This document shows, in pieces, positions 4,869-5,758 of a DNA stretch of 5,758 bases (the first letter of the stretch is position 1; each line of letters opens with the position of its first letter). The position numbers were made by a program, and so were the translations under genes. The notes under the pieces are model-generated. The model was not told where the DNA came from, did not search any database, and saw nothing but the letters and a program-made list of their open reading frames with translations. Origin of the DNA: Pseudomonadota bacterium (GTDB taxonomy: Bacteria; Pseudomonadota; Alphaproteobacteria; Acetobacterales; Acetobacteraceae). The stretch lies in NCBI GenBank assembly GCA_023390705.1, contig JAEWCI010000322.1:1-5758 (forward strand), read 5' to 3'.

Positions 4869-5758
4869 TCAGGCGAAGATGTAATCGGCTTCGGTCACCT
4901 CGAAGCCCGGCAGACGGAAGGTTTCCGTGCTGCCATCCGCCGCGGTGACGATGTAGCGCCCATTGCTGCCGGCCTCGAGGGTAGCACCCTCGCCGAAGCC
5001 ATAGAAGGCCAGCGTGTCTCCGGCCTTGAAGCCGCGGATCACGTCACCCCGCACCTCGCCCGGGGTGAAGATGACGGTGGCATCGTCATGGTTGCCCAGA
5101 ACCACCTTGTCGGCGCCCAGGCCGCCGCGGACCACGGCGCCGTCAAAGCCGCCGCCGACGCGCAGCACGTCCTTGCCCGAAGTGCCCATATGGGTCACCT
5201 CCGGCATCTGCACGGCAGGTGCCGGCCCGGTGACAGGAGGCGCGGGCTCGGTGGCGGGAGGCGTCGGCTGGGTGGCGGGAGGCGTCGGCTGGGTGGCCGG
5301 GGGCTGTGCCGCGCCGGTATCGGTGAAGCCGAATTCGCCGCCCCACCAGTCGCCGCCAAGGGCCTGGATCGCCTTGCCGTTGTAGGTCGCGGTGGGGACG
5401 TAGATGTTGCTGTCGCCCTCGCCCGCCACCCAGGCATCATTGAGGTGCGTGACCGAAACCATGTGGTCGCCCTGGCCCCAGTCACCCCGGACGGTCAGGG
5501 TGTCATACTGGCCGGAGCCGTTGAGCGCCGAGGCGGTGAATACGCCGATTTCCTTGCCATCCACGCTGACCGAATAGCGCGCATCCGCCTGGAAGTAGTC
5601 CTGCGCCACCTGGAGCACCAGCGTATCGGGGCCGGTGCCGGACACATACTCGACCGGCGCCTTGGACGGAGCCGGGGAGGCGGGGGGCGTCTCCACCACG
5701 GGCGGCTGTTCTGCCGGAGCATCCACCACGGGGGGCTGCGGCGGGGACGGGGCTGCGG
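4869..5758 (-). CDS. Secreted CBM60-like carbohydrate-binding protein with RTX/type I secretion-like C-terminus (5' end outside window)
   Basis: The 3' part of a larger gene; the frame is open to the window edge, so the start is not seen. Residues below count from an in-frame GTG at 5729, which is probably not the true start because the Pro-rich stretch continues before it. Residues 1-26 are Pro/Ala-rich linker. Residues 27-136 resemble a calcium-dependent xylan-binding module (CBM60 type): GTGPDTLVLQVAQDYFQAD, YSVSVDGKEIG, LNGSGQYDTLTVRGDW, then VTHLNDAWVAGEGDSNIYV. Residues 141-176 are a linker of PATQPTP repeats. Residues 177-286 have GTSGKDVLRVGGG, GGLGADKVVLG, GDVIRGFKAGDTLAFYGFG and the ending ADYIFA, as in C-terminal regions of RTX-type proteins exported by type I secretion. 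The protein should therefore act outside the cell, binding plant or biofilm polysaccharide; an unseen N-terminal part may hold a catalytic domain. A hairpin follows the stop. Confidence 0.85.
   Translation of the reverse strand, partial: AAPSPPQPPVVDAPAEQPPVVETPPASPAPSKAPVEYVSGTGPDTLVLQVAQDYFQADARYSVSVDGKEIGVFTASALNGSGQYDTLTVRGDWGQGDHMVSVTHLNDAWVAGEGDSNIYVPTATYNGKAIQALGGDWWGGEFGFTDTGAAQPPATQPTPPATQPTPPATEPAPPVTGPAPAVQMPEVTHMGTSGKDVLRVGGGFDGAVVRGGLGADKVVLGNHDDATVIFTPGEVRGDVIRGFKAGDTLAFYGFGEGATLEAGSNGRYIVTAADGSTETFRLPGFEVTEADYIFA
5230..5310. repeat. 21-bp tandem repeats coding the Pro/Thr linker
   Basis: Two exact 21-bp units (5251-5271 and 5272-5292) are flanked by a diverged copy on each side (5230-5250 and from 5293). 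On the minus strand each unit codes seven residues of the type PATQPTP, the flexible spacer between the carbohydrate-binding module and the C-terminal domain. Perfect identity of the two central units suggests recent duplication and likely length variation among strains. Confidence 0.8.

Noticed and set aside
5014..5385. 123-codon plus-strand frame
   Set aside because: Antisense shadow of the secreted protein, including its repeat linker.

Overview
This is a high-GC window. Its codon use is dominated by G/C third positions, and its genes look like those of GC-rich Alphaproteobacteria; an Acetobacteraceae such as Roseomonas is my best guess, inferred from gene style and not from a marker gene. 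It reads as an accessory region: decayed mobile DNA on the left, small unrecognised genes in the middle, and two secreted proteins (a nuclease and a carbohydrate-binding protein) towards the right.

Left, 1-1600: transposon debris. A fragment of a Tn3-family transposase lies on the + strand (341-523). Directly against it is a second Tn3-TnpA-like stretch on the - strand (about 181-348). Then comes an IS630-family transposase on the - strand (698-1590). It has lost its N-terminal DNA-binding part and is read in two frames joined at an A6 slippery run; the DDE catalytic residues are present.

Middle, 1600-3226: a 112-aa CxxC/CxxC protein on the - strand (1678-2016), about 570 bases without a convincing gene, and a small two-helix membrane protein gene on the + strand (2586-2810). 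That gene has a strong Shine-Dalgarno sequence but is interrupted at codon 16 by an in-frame TGA. A 9-bp inverted repeat follows it, then a run of four 7-bp tandem repeats.

Right, 3227-5758: an exported staphylococcal-nuclease-type thermonuclease (+, 3227-3736), a poorly supported stretch with one weak ORF, a 111-aa protein with the look of a dimeric alpha/beta barrel (+, 4225-4560), and the 3' part of a large secreted protein (-, 4869 to beyond the window edge). The visible part of that protein has a Pro-rich segment, a CBM60-like calcium-dependent carbohydrate-binding module, a 7-residue-repeat linker, and a C-terminal domain resembling RTX/type I secretion substrates. A perfect 10-bp hairpin sits just past its stop codon.

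I see no operon of co-working genes and no clear new multi-gene system. The points most worth a second look are the nonsense-interrupted membrane peptide, the CBM60-like/type I secretion protein, and the slippery-site transposase. No tRNA, rRNA or CRISPR array was recognised.
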